DNA from: Nematostella vectensis
Taxonomy: Eukaryota; Cnidaria; Anthozoa; Actiniaria; Edwardsiidae
NCBI RefSeq assembly: GCF_932526225.1
Contig: NC_064042.1
Location: 6,069,540-6,133,539 of the forward strand
DNA: 64,000 nucleotides
Direction: 5' to 3'
The notes below the pieces were generated by a model. The model ran no database searches. It was not told the origin of the DNA and worked only from the letters and a program-made list of their open reading frames with translations. Both the position numbers and the translations under genes were made by a program. Shown in pieces: positions 31,317 through 43,900 of this stretch. How positions within the stretch are numbered: position 1 is the stretch's first letter; every line of letters begins with the position of its first letter.

Positions 31317-32353
31317 GTAAGTATATTACGTGCTATTCTTCCATTATAAAGTGATTGTAATAGGTCTGGTCTGATATAGGATAAACACACTTTGAACGGT
31401 TCTTGTCAGTACACTATTTCTAATAATAAAATAGCAAACAAAATGCCATAGTTATGAGAAAAAGAATACTACAAAAATGAAATGGAATGCTAATTAGGGT
31501 CATCATGAGAAGGAGAAACACATTTATAAATTTTTTTTAAAAATGACATGAAATGACACCCAGATATAAGCAGTGCCCTTTTGGAAATTTTAATGGAAAC
31601 ATTGCACACTATTAATGACAAATTTACTTTTTAAAGGAACCCAAACTTTTTTATGTGATTTTAAATATTCCTTACACTTGGCCGCGTATGGGAATTTTTT
31701 TTTCTACAAGCAACGGGGGTGGGCCACTGTGGGCCCAATATTCGAAAATATTCCAAGAAAATTATCAGTCGGGGCGTGCCTGTATCTCCCATATGAATAA
31801 AACCCTTGTCGTTTTAGGGGTCTGGTACCGAGGAATTTTCGTTACTTTTCAGAGGCCTTCTCTATTGACTAAAGATGGTCACAGTCACTGTTTTTTTTCT
31901 CTTCTGAATACAATTCATAAAGTTTGCGAAACACCTGCGGTACGGCAGCATTAAAAATGACAAAAATCATGCAGGTTGTCCAAATAAGAAATATATTATT
32001 TTACTTATATGGAAGTGAAAGCGTATGGAAAAAACGAAAATTTTTGTCTAAATTTTCTTGATATGGAATATTTTCTTGATGTTTCTGTATGTGTGCCCAA
32101 TTGTGTACCCCCTGTATGTGGGAAGCTACGCCTCTGTTACAAGTAACAACTGCATATTAGAGAAACGCTATTACAAATCCCTGTATTAGTTCTAATGACC
32201 TTATTTCCCAAAGCAAGATCTCACCAGTCGGTCTTTCTATTTCATTTACGAAGACCACGGCTGCGGTGTTGATGGTACGCGGTCCACCATCATCAGCACA
32301 TGCGCGCGACCTCCTGGAATAGCGGAACAGCTAAACTGTAGCTGGTCTCCATC

Positions 32354-34551
32354 ATGGTCGAAAACGACATCGCGCTGGTTGAGAAAGGCGACTCCAGAAG
32401 TCACGGGACTGAAGGCTTGGATGACGTCACGCGAGCAGATGACGTACACGTTTGTGTACAGCCTTATCCCGAAGGGGGGTGGGGATGGGTTGTATGTCTT
32501 GGAGCGTTTTTCATACAGTTTCTGATGCTTGGAGTGCAGAACTCGGCGGGGATCATCTACACAGCGCTGGTGGATAGGTTTCACGCCCATAGAGGAGTGA
32601 CAGGTGAGACAAAAAACTACACCTTTTTCAAAGGTTGCACTCGGAGAATTTGGGTATCCTAACCCGCAGTGATTCATGGGTATCAAGTTAATAAACAAAT
32701 AAGCGTAAATAAAATATAAATCCAGGTTTCTAAAGCTGTAGAATTATTGTTTACCTTCTTATCAACATTCACATAGCTTTCAGACACAAGGACTCAGCCG
32801 TTTATACGCTACCCATGAACCACCGCGGGTTATGACACATGGATTCTCGAGTGCAACCTTATTTGAAATAGCTGTATATTGTAACGTTGTATAAAACAAA
32901 TGGGTCTCATTTTTGAGTGCATCTGTCCTCTGATAGATGCACAGATGCGTGTCATGAACAAATAAATTATCGACTGCGTCTCGTTGCGTAGTTTTTTTTG
33001 GTTCCATGACGTGCTGTGACGTCATCTGTGCATCTATTAGAGGACAGACACACGCAAAAAGGAGATCTATTTGTTTTATACAACGTTACAATATAGTTTT
33101 GAGGAACGCGCGCATGCTGGCGCCAAGCGTGCGTGTGGTGTCCTCTAATAACACATGGACCCTTGACCAATCAGAGCGCGCAAGTGTCGTTGTATACTAC
33201 TTATAATTATACTATATCATTACACCTATTTTAAATAAGGTTCCTCTTGAGAATCCGCAGAATCGTAGTCGGCAGTGCATCATGGGTAACGCATATTAAA
33301 TGGCGATCTCATCTGTATGTTTACAGGTGTATAAACAAGGATGCCACGAAATGCTTTCGAAACGTGGAACTGTTTTAATTTGAAATTATTTGCTCATTAA
33401 TGGAGTCTCCGAGTGCGACCTCATTTGAAAGAAGTGTATAATATTCAAATGTAAATGATGGTTTCCCCGTAGAGCGCTTATCACAAAACCTCTACAGGTC
33501 ACAATGTAGGTAAGCGGAGGAGGAGAAGTCAGAGGAGACGTGACATGCTTGCGTCTCGTTGTGAAAATCAGTGCAAAGGGGACGCAGATAGGAAAGACGT
33601 AGAGTTAGAGCCTGGTATTAGATATGATACCTTTTGTGAAGTTATTTAAATCCATCACTTTTTTCGTTTTATACAGCATGGGTCGGTTCCCTAGCAACAG
33701 GAATGATGTTTTTCCTCGGACCGCTGACCACCTCCCTCTGTGAGCGCTTCGGATGTCGAGTGGTTGGTTTGGCAGGCGCATCGCTGTGCACTATGGGATT
33801 ACTCCTCTCGTCAATCGTCACCAGTCTTCCCGTGTTGTACTTCACCTACGGCATCATATGGGGAGCTGGGACGAGCTTGTGCTATTTTCCAACTATCATC
33901 GTTTTGTCTAAATACTTCAAAACAAGGCTGTCGCTTGTAAACGGACTTGTGACCGCGGGAAGCGGCGTGGGTACCCTGTGTATGGGTCCTATATTGCAGC
34001 TACTCTTTGCGCATCTCGGCTATGCGCATGCGTTCATGGCACTGGCCGCATTCATGGTGCCTGTGTTTGTTTGTAGCGCTTTGTTTCGCCCAGTCCGAAA
34101 CGCTTTCTGTGAAACAGGGAGACCACATGAGACGAGAAAGATGTTTTATTGGGAGATTTTCAAGAACAAAGGCTACGTGGTGTGGATTGCGTGTCTGTCC
34201 ATCTTCATGCTCGGATATTTTGTACCCTTCGTGCACTTGGTAAGTTTAATTCTTTAATCACATGCACTTCACGTGTTGATCACGTGGTGTGGATTGCGTC
34301 TCTGTCCATCTTTATGCTCGGATACTTTGTACCCTTCGTGCACTTGGTAAGTTGCATTCATTAACCTAGGCAATCCACGTGTTGATCACGTGATAGCCAT
34401 GTACTGGTCACTGGCCAGGCCATGTGAGCACTACCATGTGACGGTCACGTATCGTTTTGATTGTTCCTATCTGCTGTTCACGTGATAACCCCATTGTGGT
34501 CATGTTTTCAGGCCCGTTCCCAGGGGGTTAAACGGGGTGCGAACGCACCCC

Positions 34552-34582
<31 letters not shown>

Positions 34583-37500
34583 ACATTATTTGTGGATTTA
34601 CGCCGATGTAAATGCTTTATAAGGTGCCATGAATAAAACATCTATCTATCTATCACACAACAGCGGAAAGTCCACTGCCCATTCCAATAAATGTGCTATT
34701 TGTAGACAAAACTATAAGCATAAACAGTATAAGGGAATTAGATAAAAGAGGCATTCTAGATCACTCTGGTATATATTTTAAATGTCTCACTTTTGTGTAG
34801 CCAAATCCAAAAATAAATGCCCGTCCAAATCTTAAATAGCTTTTTTTGATGTGAATAGATTGTTATAGTTAAACACCCCCTCCCCCTCCCAACCCCCAGA
34901 AACATTTGGTCCACATTTTCGGAAAAATGCTTGGTACGGGCCTGGTTCTTGTCATGTACTGGTACATGATTACCAAGTGCTTGGCACGGGCCTGGTTCTT
35001 GTCATGTATTGGTACATGATTACCAAATGCTTGGTACGGGCCTGGTTCTTGTCATGTACTGGTACATGATTACCAAATGCTTGGTACGGGCCTGGTTCTT
35101 GTCATGTACTGGTACATGATTACCAAATGCTTGGTACGGGCCTGGTTCTTGTCATGTACTGGTACATGATTACCAAATGCTTGGTACGGGCCTGGTTCTT
35201 GTCATGTACTGGTACATGATTACCAAATGCTTGGTACGGGTCTGGTTCTTGTCGTGTACTGGTACATGATTACCAAATGCTTGGTACGGGCCTGGTTACC
35301 AAATGAAGTTTCCCCATGCAGGTTGCCCTTAGGCGTATTCCAAAAAAAGAAATTCAAACTGTATTTTCTGATAGATATATAAAATACCTTTAATAACTAT
35401 CAAATTCAAATTTCCTTTGGCGTTTTGATAGGTTCGTCACGCCGAGGATCTAGGCGTTCAACCGACGAAGTCTTCGTTGCTGATCGGTTACATGTCGATT
35501 GCGTCGACTCTTGGTCGGCTAGTATTCGGAAAAATCTCGGATTCTCCTTGCATCAATAGGCTTCATGTATATCAGGTACTTGGTCACACAAGACTCAATA
35601 ACTATACACTCCCAAGGGAAAGGGGGAGGAGACAGGAGTAGGAAGGGGGTAACGGGGGAAGGGGAGAAAATGCCTCCGAACAGACCCGTATTATTGTGCT
35701 TGTAACTTTAATCATTTCATTTCTAATAATGTGATGATATAGGTGTTTTATCGATTGGCTAGCAAAAACTAGCTGATTCTCAGGTAACCTTTTGGTACTT
35801 TAAACTCGGACATTGCTGTTCTTACACCTCTAACACAAACTGAGAGAGTCGATTTCCAGATTTTGGTGTATTTTATTCATTGTTCTGGTACGAGATCGCG
35901 ACAGTTTGGGCTTTTTGATTATAGTAGAATATAACTAGGTGTATGTGCAGGCGTAGTGGATTCAGAGACAGGAAACCTGAAATCATATCAATATTTGGGT
36001 GACCTTCAAACCCGCTCGGTCAATCTCTCGGAGGCCTGGGTCTAAGGACTTTATAGGATTAGTAAGGAAAATATTTGACCAAGCGAGCAAGTTTTGCTTA
36101 ATAATTTTTGCAGCGAGTCTCAAATTGACAGGAATCAGTATTTTTAACCATGTTTTCTGGAGATCAGGGAGCGGGAAAACTTTAGCTCTTCTAAATATGG
36201 GCATCTGTGCCCATATAAGGCAATACATACGAAGGACACTATCCGTGGGGAATATGTTTGATATGAAATCAACACAAGGATGGAATGATTTCTTTAACAC
36301 CTCAGCAAAACCACTCCGTTTTCAAAGAGGAGTAAAAGACATAACATTTCAACCTTGTATTGATACATTCCCTAATAATTGCTTACTTTTAACTGCGCTT
36401 GCAAACTTCTTCGCAGTTTGGCTTTCTTGTCATGGCCATGTGCGCTCTCTTTGTTACCATGGTGACGGACTATGCAGGCCTTGTAGCGTACTCGGTGATC
36501 TTCGGGCTGTTCGAGGGTCTATACGTCGTGTTAATCCCTGTCATCACGAGTGATATCGTCGGAGCGAGTAAAATGTCGTACGCGCTCGGTGGGATGTTCT
36601 CTGTCATGGCGTTCCCTATGATGCTAGGGCCGCCCATAGCAGGTAAGGGCAAATAAGGGCAGCCCATAGCAAATAAGGGATGCAATGGGAGTACCCATAA
36701 TATGAATGCTGGAATAGGCGATGGGCCCTGCGGGGTACTGCTTTAGACATTCCGTACTCCCAGCCCAACAACTAATAATTCCTGAAAGGCCGATTAACTT
36801 ATCCCTAGATCAGCGCCTAATCCCGGGTTAAAATTTGCTAATCGTAGGTTAGCTAACCTACGGATAACTCACCGTTCCCGAAAGCCAAGTAATCCCCGAT
36901 TTACCCGTGGATGAAGCGAGTGAAAAACTGGTTTGACGAGTAAAATTCATATAGGATACTTAGTAGATCAATAAAGAGCAACCCAAATTTACATTTGGTT
37001 GGTTTATTACCACAGAGAAGCCCCAAAACACCTCTACATCACCTGAAATTACATCCATTTCATTGGTAAAATTGCCATTTGCAGGATTCGAGTTGGTGCG
37101 TGACACTAGCGAGACATATTCATTTCAAGTATAAATTTCATGTATTTTTTTGTCTGTCCCAAGCACAATTTTCGAGTCAGCATAGCAACGAATGTCGCAT
37201 AACAAAACGAAATGTTAGGACATTTGATCCCTACATTGTTTTTGTGTAACGTCATTTTTGTCGGCAACTTCATTTGATGAAACTTTAGTTCTTCTAAAAA
37301 GTTTGGGAGGCCTGTGTTACCATAGGTAGACCGTAGGTTAGCTACCTCCCGAGCAGGGTTAGATTTTACCTCCAAACTAACCCAGAGTAAGCGTTAACCA
37401 GCATTTCGGGAACAGAACTGATCCGGGGGTAAAAATGGTTAGCGCAAATTTAACCCTGGGTTAGCGCTAATCGGCTTTTCAGGAACCGGCCCCTGGAGGC

Positions 37501-38371
37501 CAAACCACGGATACTTCATTGTGAATAAGAGATGCATTGGGGGTTCCCATATTATGCATAAGTAGGCAGAAAGGGTTATTCATACATGAGGGTAACTTCG
37601 ATTGAGGACTAAATCCAATAGGGGCAGTGACGTTTTCTTTATTACTGTAGTGACATGTTGTCAGCCTTGCTTTTTGTCATCCTTAAGCCGGGGAAATACG
37701 AGGCACAAAATCCCTCAACTTGTGCCTCGTATTTCGCCGCCTTTAAAGCTAGGTTGTTTTAGGCTGGGTGTATGACATAACGGGAGAGTACTCTTCTGTT
37801 TTAGACTGGATGTATGACATAACGGGAGTGTACTTCTTTTGTTTTAGGCTGGGTATATGACATAACGGGAGAGTACTCTTCTGTTTTAGACTGGATGTAT
37901 GACATAACGGGAGTGTACTTCTTTTGTTTTAGGCTGGGTGTATGACATAACGGGAGAGTACTCTTCTGTTTTAGACTGGATGTATGACATAACGGGAGTG
38001 TACTTCTTTTGTTTTAGACTGGATGTATGACATAACGGGAGTGTACTTCTTTTGTTTTAGGCTGGGTGTATGACATAACGGGAGAGTATTCCTTGGCGTT
38101 TTACCTGTGCGCAGCCACCGCCTTTATACCAGCGTGCCTTATGTGTCTTATCCCCTACCTGACAAAACCTCCCAAGTCCACCCCCCTGACTTCCCAAGCC
38201 CCCACCCCACAGGCAGGAATTATACACCAAGAGGACAGTCCACAAGAACAACTCAAATCCACCAAACTTTTCGGCTCACTCTTCGGACGCCGACTGCTGC
38301 GCGACCAGTCCCCGATCTTCGAGGTGCCAAGTTACGAGATCCTTCGGGTGTTGAGCAATGCTAAGCTGTGA
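32354..38371 (+). CDS. Monocarboxylate transporter-like protein (SLC16 family), MCT-A, 497 aa
   Basis: Twelve-helix major facilitator. Exons: 32354-32603, 33677-34239, 35432-35575, 36417-36642, 38061-38371; total 1494 nt with all phases consistent (1, 0, 0, 1). The SLC16 signature PEGGWGWVV is at residues 39-47 before TM1. WVGSLATGMMFFLGPLT, YFPTIIVLSKYF, LVNGLVTAGSGVGTL, KSSLLIGYMSIASTLGRLVF and GPPIAGWVYD are all family landmarks. A cytosolic tail of about 60 residues follows TM12. The family moves lactate, pyruvate, ketone bodies or aromatic acids with protons or by facilitated diffusion across the plasma membrane; the substrate here is unknown. MCT-B lies tail-to-tail 2.5 kb away. The last exon's acceptor is the eighth in a tandem series. 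Confidence 0.93.
32877..33098. mobile_element. Foldback element with 72-bp arms (MCT-A intron 1)
   Basis: 32877-32948 and 33025-33098 are inverted copies at about 87% identity (tattgtaacgttgtataaaa ... and its complement). The arms contain 'tctgtcctctaatagatgca'. A related short segment occurs at 54020-54135. Non-coding. Confidence 0.8.
34175..34352 (+). repeat. Tandem duplication of the MCT-A exon 2 end and donor
   Basis: 34175-34246 (exon tail plus GTAAGTT) is repeated at 34282-34353 with few differences; the two GT donors (34240, 34347) are 107 bp apart. Reading through the first donor meets a stop at about 34255, so only the first donor keeps the frame. Confidence 0.9.
34512..34946. mobile_element. 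Element with CAGGCCCGTTCCCAGG-type ends (MCT-A intron 2)
   Basis: The left end CAGGCCCGTTCCCAGGGGG is followed by a poly-C tract, and the right end is GGTACGGGCCTGG. The ends resemble those of the 265-bp MITE at 19949-20213. The right end runs directly into a 50-bp minisatellite. Confidence 0.55.
34925..35300. repeat. 50-bp minisatellite built on a transposon end
   Basis: About 7.5 near-identical units of CATGATTACCAAATGCTTGG, then TACGGGCCTGGTTCTTGTCA and TGTACTGGTA. Each unit includes the GGTACGGGCCTGG end of the adjacent element. Confidence 0.93.
36779..37485. mobile_element. TIR element of about 0.7 kb (MCT-A intron 4)
   Basis: Left end TTCCTGAAAGGCCGATTAAC and right end complement TTCCTGAAAAGCCGATTAGC. 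The arms continue imperfectly for about 100 bp with 'gggttaaattt' and 'gttcccgaaa' motifs. No transposase ORF. Confidence 0.7.
37752..38060 (+). repeat. 42/43-bp tandem array copying the MCT-A last-exon acceptor
   Basis: Eight copies of TTTTAG|GCTGGGTGTATGACATAA-like sequence (intron end plus exon start). AG ends at 37762, 37804, 37847, 37889, 37932, 37974, 38017 and the functional 38060. Spacing alternates 42 and 43 bp, so 85-bp dimers were amplified. Only the last acceptor leads into the open reading frame. Confidence 0.93.
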
Positions 38372-38906
38372 GCGTCGAAAGTCACCCCTGAACTTTCCAA
38401 CAAGTTTTCGGTCTTATTTCATACAAAATTCTCGTTGATCTTTCACCACGCAAAAATACTGGTTATGTGGACGGTACACATCGCATCAGAGATTACTCGA
38501 ACATCAAGTTAGTTCATAATATGAGCCATTAATGGAGCAAAATGCAGACTTTCGATCGATTCAAATAAAACACCTTCAAAATAACCATTGCTTTTATCAC
38601 CAAGAATTAGCTCGAATTTTAGATTCCCAGAAGAAGAACTTTGCATGACTCCGTGGCTGTCATAACTTCTTGGTGAAGTACGTAGGTAGAGTGAGAATGT
38701 CATTCGGGGTGTTTCGAGATTCTTGAATTTGAACAGTAGGCGCGCGCTATTAGTTTTCTTTTTGGACGACGCTGGGTCGCAAGCCCTTACACACGGAGGC
38801 GTTCCTGTGCGGAAGCCCACCCCCCAAATTATGCTAATAAGAGGTAATTCGGGCGTATTTCAATATATGCCTTTTGCCTTATAATGAGACTGTCGAGAAG
38901 TTGGCT

Positions 38907-39437
38907 CTTAAACACGAGGTTTCGTTATAAAAGGGAAAGCTCCTCCCACCCCCAGGCTCAAGAACAATCACTTATCAATCAGTCAATGATTCAATATGTC
39001 AGGACAATTGCTCTGAGCGCAATTGTTTCAATCAAATCTTTGTATTGTTATCCAAATCAAATATAATTCATGCCTAGAGTTGTCGACCTAAAATGTTTCT
39101 ATTTATCGTAAAATAATGCTATACCAAGCTGGGTGCCCTTTAAAATACGAGCATTTTCATCACAGCACGAGAATAATTTATGCAGATACATTAGATCATG
39201 GATAGCGAAAAATTTAAAATTTTGCACCGAATACGTGAGTGGACAGCAAATCACCGATTCACCAATCTCTTAACACAACTGTCTTGTTACCTGTGCAAAA
39301 ATAGTTTTATTTTAACCGACTGAGGCTCAGAGATAAGCAATATTACAGGGGGCTTATAATGTGAATGATAGGGTGGCAGTGTTCTGTTCCCGGAGGTGGG
39401 AGGAGCTTTCCCTTTTATAGTGGAGCCTCGTGTTTAA
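38907..39437. mobile_element. MITE with about 55-bp terminal inverted repeats
   Basis: TTAAACACGAGG, a few divergent bases, then TATAAAAGGGAAAGCTCCTC and CCACC at the left; the inverted copy ends in CCTCGTGTTTAA at the right. AT-rich interior without an ORF. Confidence 0.75.
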
Positions 39438-39795
39438 ATGCTTCTATGCAGTCGTTCCATGGGCGGATCCAGGATTTCATAATGGGGGGTGGATGATGGC
39501 CGGATAGACCACTTACAGCTGACCCAGTGGTTCTTGGTAGGTCACTACATAGATCTTAAAATACTTCAAGCTGAATTGGATTTGTCGCGTCAGCAAAGTC
39601 AAGCAGGCGAAGTCATTTATTTTCTTTAAAAAGTGTTTTTTTTTTTTTACTTAAAATGGGGGTGGGTATCCACCCAATCCACCCCCCCCCCTGTATCCAA
39701 CCCTGCGTTCTAACATCTGTTACGCAAGGCGCTCTCAAGCAATTGCATGACAGGGTGCAGAGCGACCGCGTAGTAGACTAGGTCCACCCCTGTGC

Positions 39796-39925
39796 TCTTC
39801 AAGAGCATTAGACAGTAATGTAAACATCCCTATCTTTATCCGCTTTATTTTCAATATCTTCAAGAGCATTAGACAGTAATGTAAACATCCCTATCTTTAT
39901 CCGCTTTATTTTCAATATCTTCAAT
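39796..39925. repeat. 64-bp perfect tandem duplication
   Basis: 'cttcaagagcattagacagt', then 'aatgtaaacatccctatctt' and on to 'attttcaatat', occurs twice in direct succession without visible differences, implying a recent event. Confidence 0.95.
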
Positions 39926-40915
39926 CAGATGATAATTATAAAAACGGAGTTGTCGAAAAAATTATACACTGAAACACACAGCAGGGATAAGGGGGAGGGA
40001 GGGGGACATACTGCCACGCGCATCAGTGCCCTACACCCCCCCCCCCACCCCCAATGTCCTAGTGGACATTGGATGGTTCTATGGAGACTACAGCGACTCT
40101 TTGCTATACTTGATTTTTGTTTTAAATAGTACGAAATTACTTTTGTCTTCGCCATTTTATTTAGGTAATTAGAGCAGCAATAATTCTAAAAATCTGTGAC
40201 GTCGATATAGGGAGAACTGCCGACCTATTTATTGTTTTTATGTCAAAACTTGAATTTTATGCAGACTCGTACCCAGTCGTTATTTGCTGTTGCGGGGACA
40301 TCCACTGGAACCCTGATGCGGAGACGGAAAAAAGATAACGACTGGCAGATTACAGATCCAAGATGGCGGACGAAATCGGCGTGCAAATGTTACGAATTTC
40401 ACAAACATAGAATGACCTATCCATACTGCATTTCTTGCTTGTAAAATTCCATCTGCACATGATGACTGCAGAAATAGCCTATATACTTTCCTGGAGTTTG
40501 GAATTCGGCGTAAGATCATGTGCGAATAGTGACTTCCTCGCTCTAGAGCTAACATCACAGGTAGCTCAGGATCATTACATTTGACGATTTACTACAGAAT
40601 ATATGGTGACTTTTGAGCGTATAACTTTTTCTCTTCATCTTAATAAAATTTCCTGAAATACTATATATATTTGCTTGGTGTCCTTAATGTTCTTCTGACT
40701 GAGTTTTAGCGATTTTCGTTGGGTTTAACTAGTCTTTCACCAGCCATACAGAAGAGCGAATTCTAATAAATTCCTTTGTCTCTTGTCGGTTTTGGTTCCG
40801 TCGGCAGTCAGGAGACCGGCAGATAGGCAGCTTTAAGGAGTCGCTTTTCAAACTATCGCCTCCTTCATGAGAGCATAATTCGCCGATTGTTGCAATTCGT
40901 CCTCTGGTTTGACAA

Positions 40916-43900
40916 TCATTCTCGATGCATTACGCGAAAAGGGCTTTCGCACACAGACATTAGAGCGATTGGAGACTGGGAGAGACCAAGGCCAGTGCAC
41001 GGGGCGGAATCTCGGCGAGTTGAAGACACCCCAGGCTCTTCACGGTTGAAATGGGGTAGGGCTGGGGCCGAGTCCCTTCGCAACATGCCTAGACTGCCGC
41101 GCATTAACCCGGGATTTCTCAGGCCGACATTATGTACAGGGCTACCACTCCTCAACTGGCGCGACAACAAGGTTTTTGTCACGGATCCTTGGCGTGGCAT
41201 GTACCGGTTATAAATAGTGTTCTTGGAAGTTGCGATGGATGATTGTGACTGGACCCTTGGAAGTTCCAGGAAGTTGCTTTTCTCGGAATTGGTGAAGTCC
41301 AGAAGGTTGCAACAGTTGCTAAGGCTGCTTGAACCGGACGCTGGGGCGGACCTATTCTCGGACACTTCTATGGTGTGTAGGGAGTTCAGGATGGAGCCAA
41401 TACGGTTACCGACCGAGTCCCGCTTGAAGTTGCCGTTCCGCGTGTCTGGGAGAAGCCACGGGATGAGAAACATGAGAAGCGAAGAGAGAGTCGTGGTGGC
41501 GCCGCTGATGTAGAACGCGGTGTCGTAGGACAAGAGAGCATCATACACCAGTCCTGGAAGGTCATGAACAAAATAAGCAGCTGGAAATACTAGGGTAGAC
41601 ATGAGGGTTTGTTTGTTATCATACACTGCTGGAAATACTAGGGTAGACATGAGGGTTTTTTTTTTAACTGGCGGGTTCAAACAAACATTTTTAGAAAAAT
41701 GTCCACCTATTCGCCTCTACCTTGGCTCACGCCAAGTTTGACTTAAAGCCGCATTGTCACCAGTTTACTTCCGTTCAATTACGTAACAATCTCCGATGAT
41801 CTTCAACGGAAAACTAGAAAAATATTTCAAAATTATAAAAGCAGTGTGTCTATTGGATGTTCTTTGAGGATGTGATAAAATTAGAGCCTGTCAAATAGAG
41901 CGGTTTCAAATAGATAATATTGTCTCTTATAGTTGAGTTTTTGTCGGTCCTCTGGAAGCAAACTGGTGACAATATGGCTTTTAGTGGACAGTGCTGAAAA
42001 ACGCAAGACTAGTTCCAGTACCGCGCGGTTAAACCAGCCTTTTTGTTTTGAAATGGCGGCGTATTACCGGCGAACTGTCACATTTTGGCGAATGCTAAGA
42101 AAACTAGATCAAACCTAAGGCTAAAATTTTCTATATGACTCTCTCATTATTAAACAAATATGTCATCTTTTGTACAGTATGGTTTTAATGCTGTACAGTA
42201 AGTCAAAACAGCGACCGAAGTCAGCCTTTCGTACCTTTACTCGAACGATTCAACACTGAGATTTTGTTTGTTTTCGCCAGAACACGCGCATGCGCATACA
42301 TTATTCAGCACTGTCCTTTTAGCGTGCTTTTAATATTAAAATATTACAATATTAAACTATTAAAATATTACAAGATATGTGATCTGACAAGCTGTCAGTT
42401 AAGAAACAGACGGTTCCTCGTATTTTACATTCTTGAGTGTGGGTTAGTTCAACAAAACTGTAATCTATCATCTATACCATTGTTTATATGAAAAGTCATT
42501 TATCGGTTACAACTGATGGCTTACCAGCAACCGGGGGTCCGAGGTTTTCGAGCGCCATGTTCAACTTGTCAGCTCCGATAATACTCATAACAAGCACAGT
42601 TATCAACACCACGTATATCCCGTCAAACAGCCCTAGCATCACCATGACAACTGCAAAGGATCCATATTCACGTGCGATAGGGCAGAGAGTGGTAGTAATC
42701 CCGAACCCTACAATGGCGAACTGGGTCATGTATAGTCGATTAACGCACGGGTGGTCCAAAAACCTTCCGAAAATGATCCGACTAATGGTCGAAGAGATGG
42801 ACATGTAGCCGATAAGTAGGGCGGCGTCGGATGTGGGGATTCCGAATGACACCACGTGACTAACCTGGAAAGGAAGATTTGGAGATAAGAAGAGAACAGA
42901 GAACTAGAGATATTTGACAAAGATCAAAAAAGCAAAAGAGAGAGATAGGTTGGTCTTATCTTACCATATGCACATAGGGAAAAAAGTATCCAAGCATGAA
43001 CAACGTCACAGCGATCGTGTAAGTGATGAACGCTTTGTTAAACCAAAGGGTAAGGTCCAAGAACGTCTTCTTCTGATTGGTGCAGAACTGCAAGGGCGAC
43101 TCAAAGCGCTTGTAAGTCAGAGACGCGGCAAGCAGTAGAGTCATTACCCCTGAGAGGATTCGTAAGGTGGAAGAAAAGCCATAGGTCTTCAGTAAGTACT
43201 GGAGGAGCGGGCCGAAGGTCAGCGTGCCAACACCGCTACCTGGGGAGATGTGTTGTTTTTCTCAGAACTATTCTTAGAAACACATTTTGCCAGTAGCGCT
43301 AATAGGGAAGATGTGTTGTTTTCTCAGAACTATTCTTAGACACACATTTTGCAGTAGCTTTACCTGGGGAGATGTGCTGTTTTCTCAGAACTAGTTTTAG
43401 TAACAAATTTTGCCAGTAGCGCTACTAGGGAAGATATGTTGTTTTCTCAGAATTATTCTTAGACAGACATTTTGCAAGTAGCGCTAGCTAGGGAGATGTA
43501 TTGTTCTCTATTTATTCTTTAAAACAATTAACACCAACAATTTTCCCTGGGAAGATGCGATTTTTTTTCTAAAATTTATCCTTAGAAACTCTTTTTGTTA
43601 ACACCGCTACCTGGGAAGATGTATGATTTTGTGAGATAAGCTCTTAGAAACTCATTTTGTAAAAAAAGAGAAGATTAATTCTTAAACTTATCTCGCCAAC
43701 ATCGCTACATGGGAAGTTTTTTTTTTCTGTTAATTAAGAAATTCATCTTGTTTGGCTAAAAGGGTTGTGTTTGGCTAGAAGGGATGTGATTGGCTAAAAG
43801 GGTTGTGATTGGCTAGAAGGGTTGTGATTAGCTACAAGGGATGTGATTGGCCTAAAGGGTTGTGATTGGCTAGAAGGGATGTGATTGGCTAAAAGGGTTG

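Larger units (their letters stand above)
29486..32353. other. Intergenic region between Dicer and MCT-A (head-to-head)
   Basis: The two start codons are 2.87 kb apart and diverge. The segment contains a TIR element (30273-31169), a compact promoter-like stretch (31224-31316), and otherwise AT-rich sequence with no supported gene. Small open frames at 30472-30681 and 31615-31954 show no family features. Confidence 0.55.
38372..40915. other. Region between the convergent MCT genes
   Basis: Holds both 3' UTRs, a long-TIR MITE (38907-39437), a fragment with 'gggcggatccagga' ends (39465-39720), a perfect tandem duplication (39796-39925) and no supported gene. Confidence 0.5.

Noticed and set aside
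35999-36553. 184-codon open frame with GSGKT-like stretch
   Set aside because: It lies in MCT-A intron 3 and runs into exon 4 in the wrong frame. The GSGKT string is not followed by other ATPase motifs.
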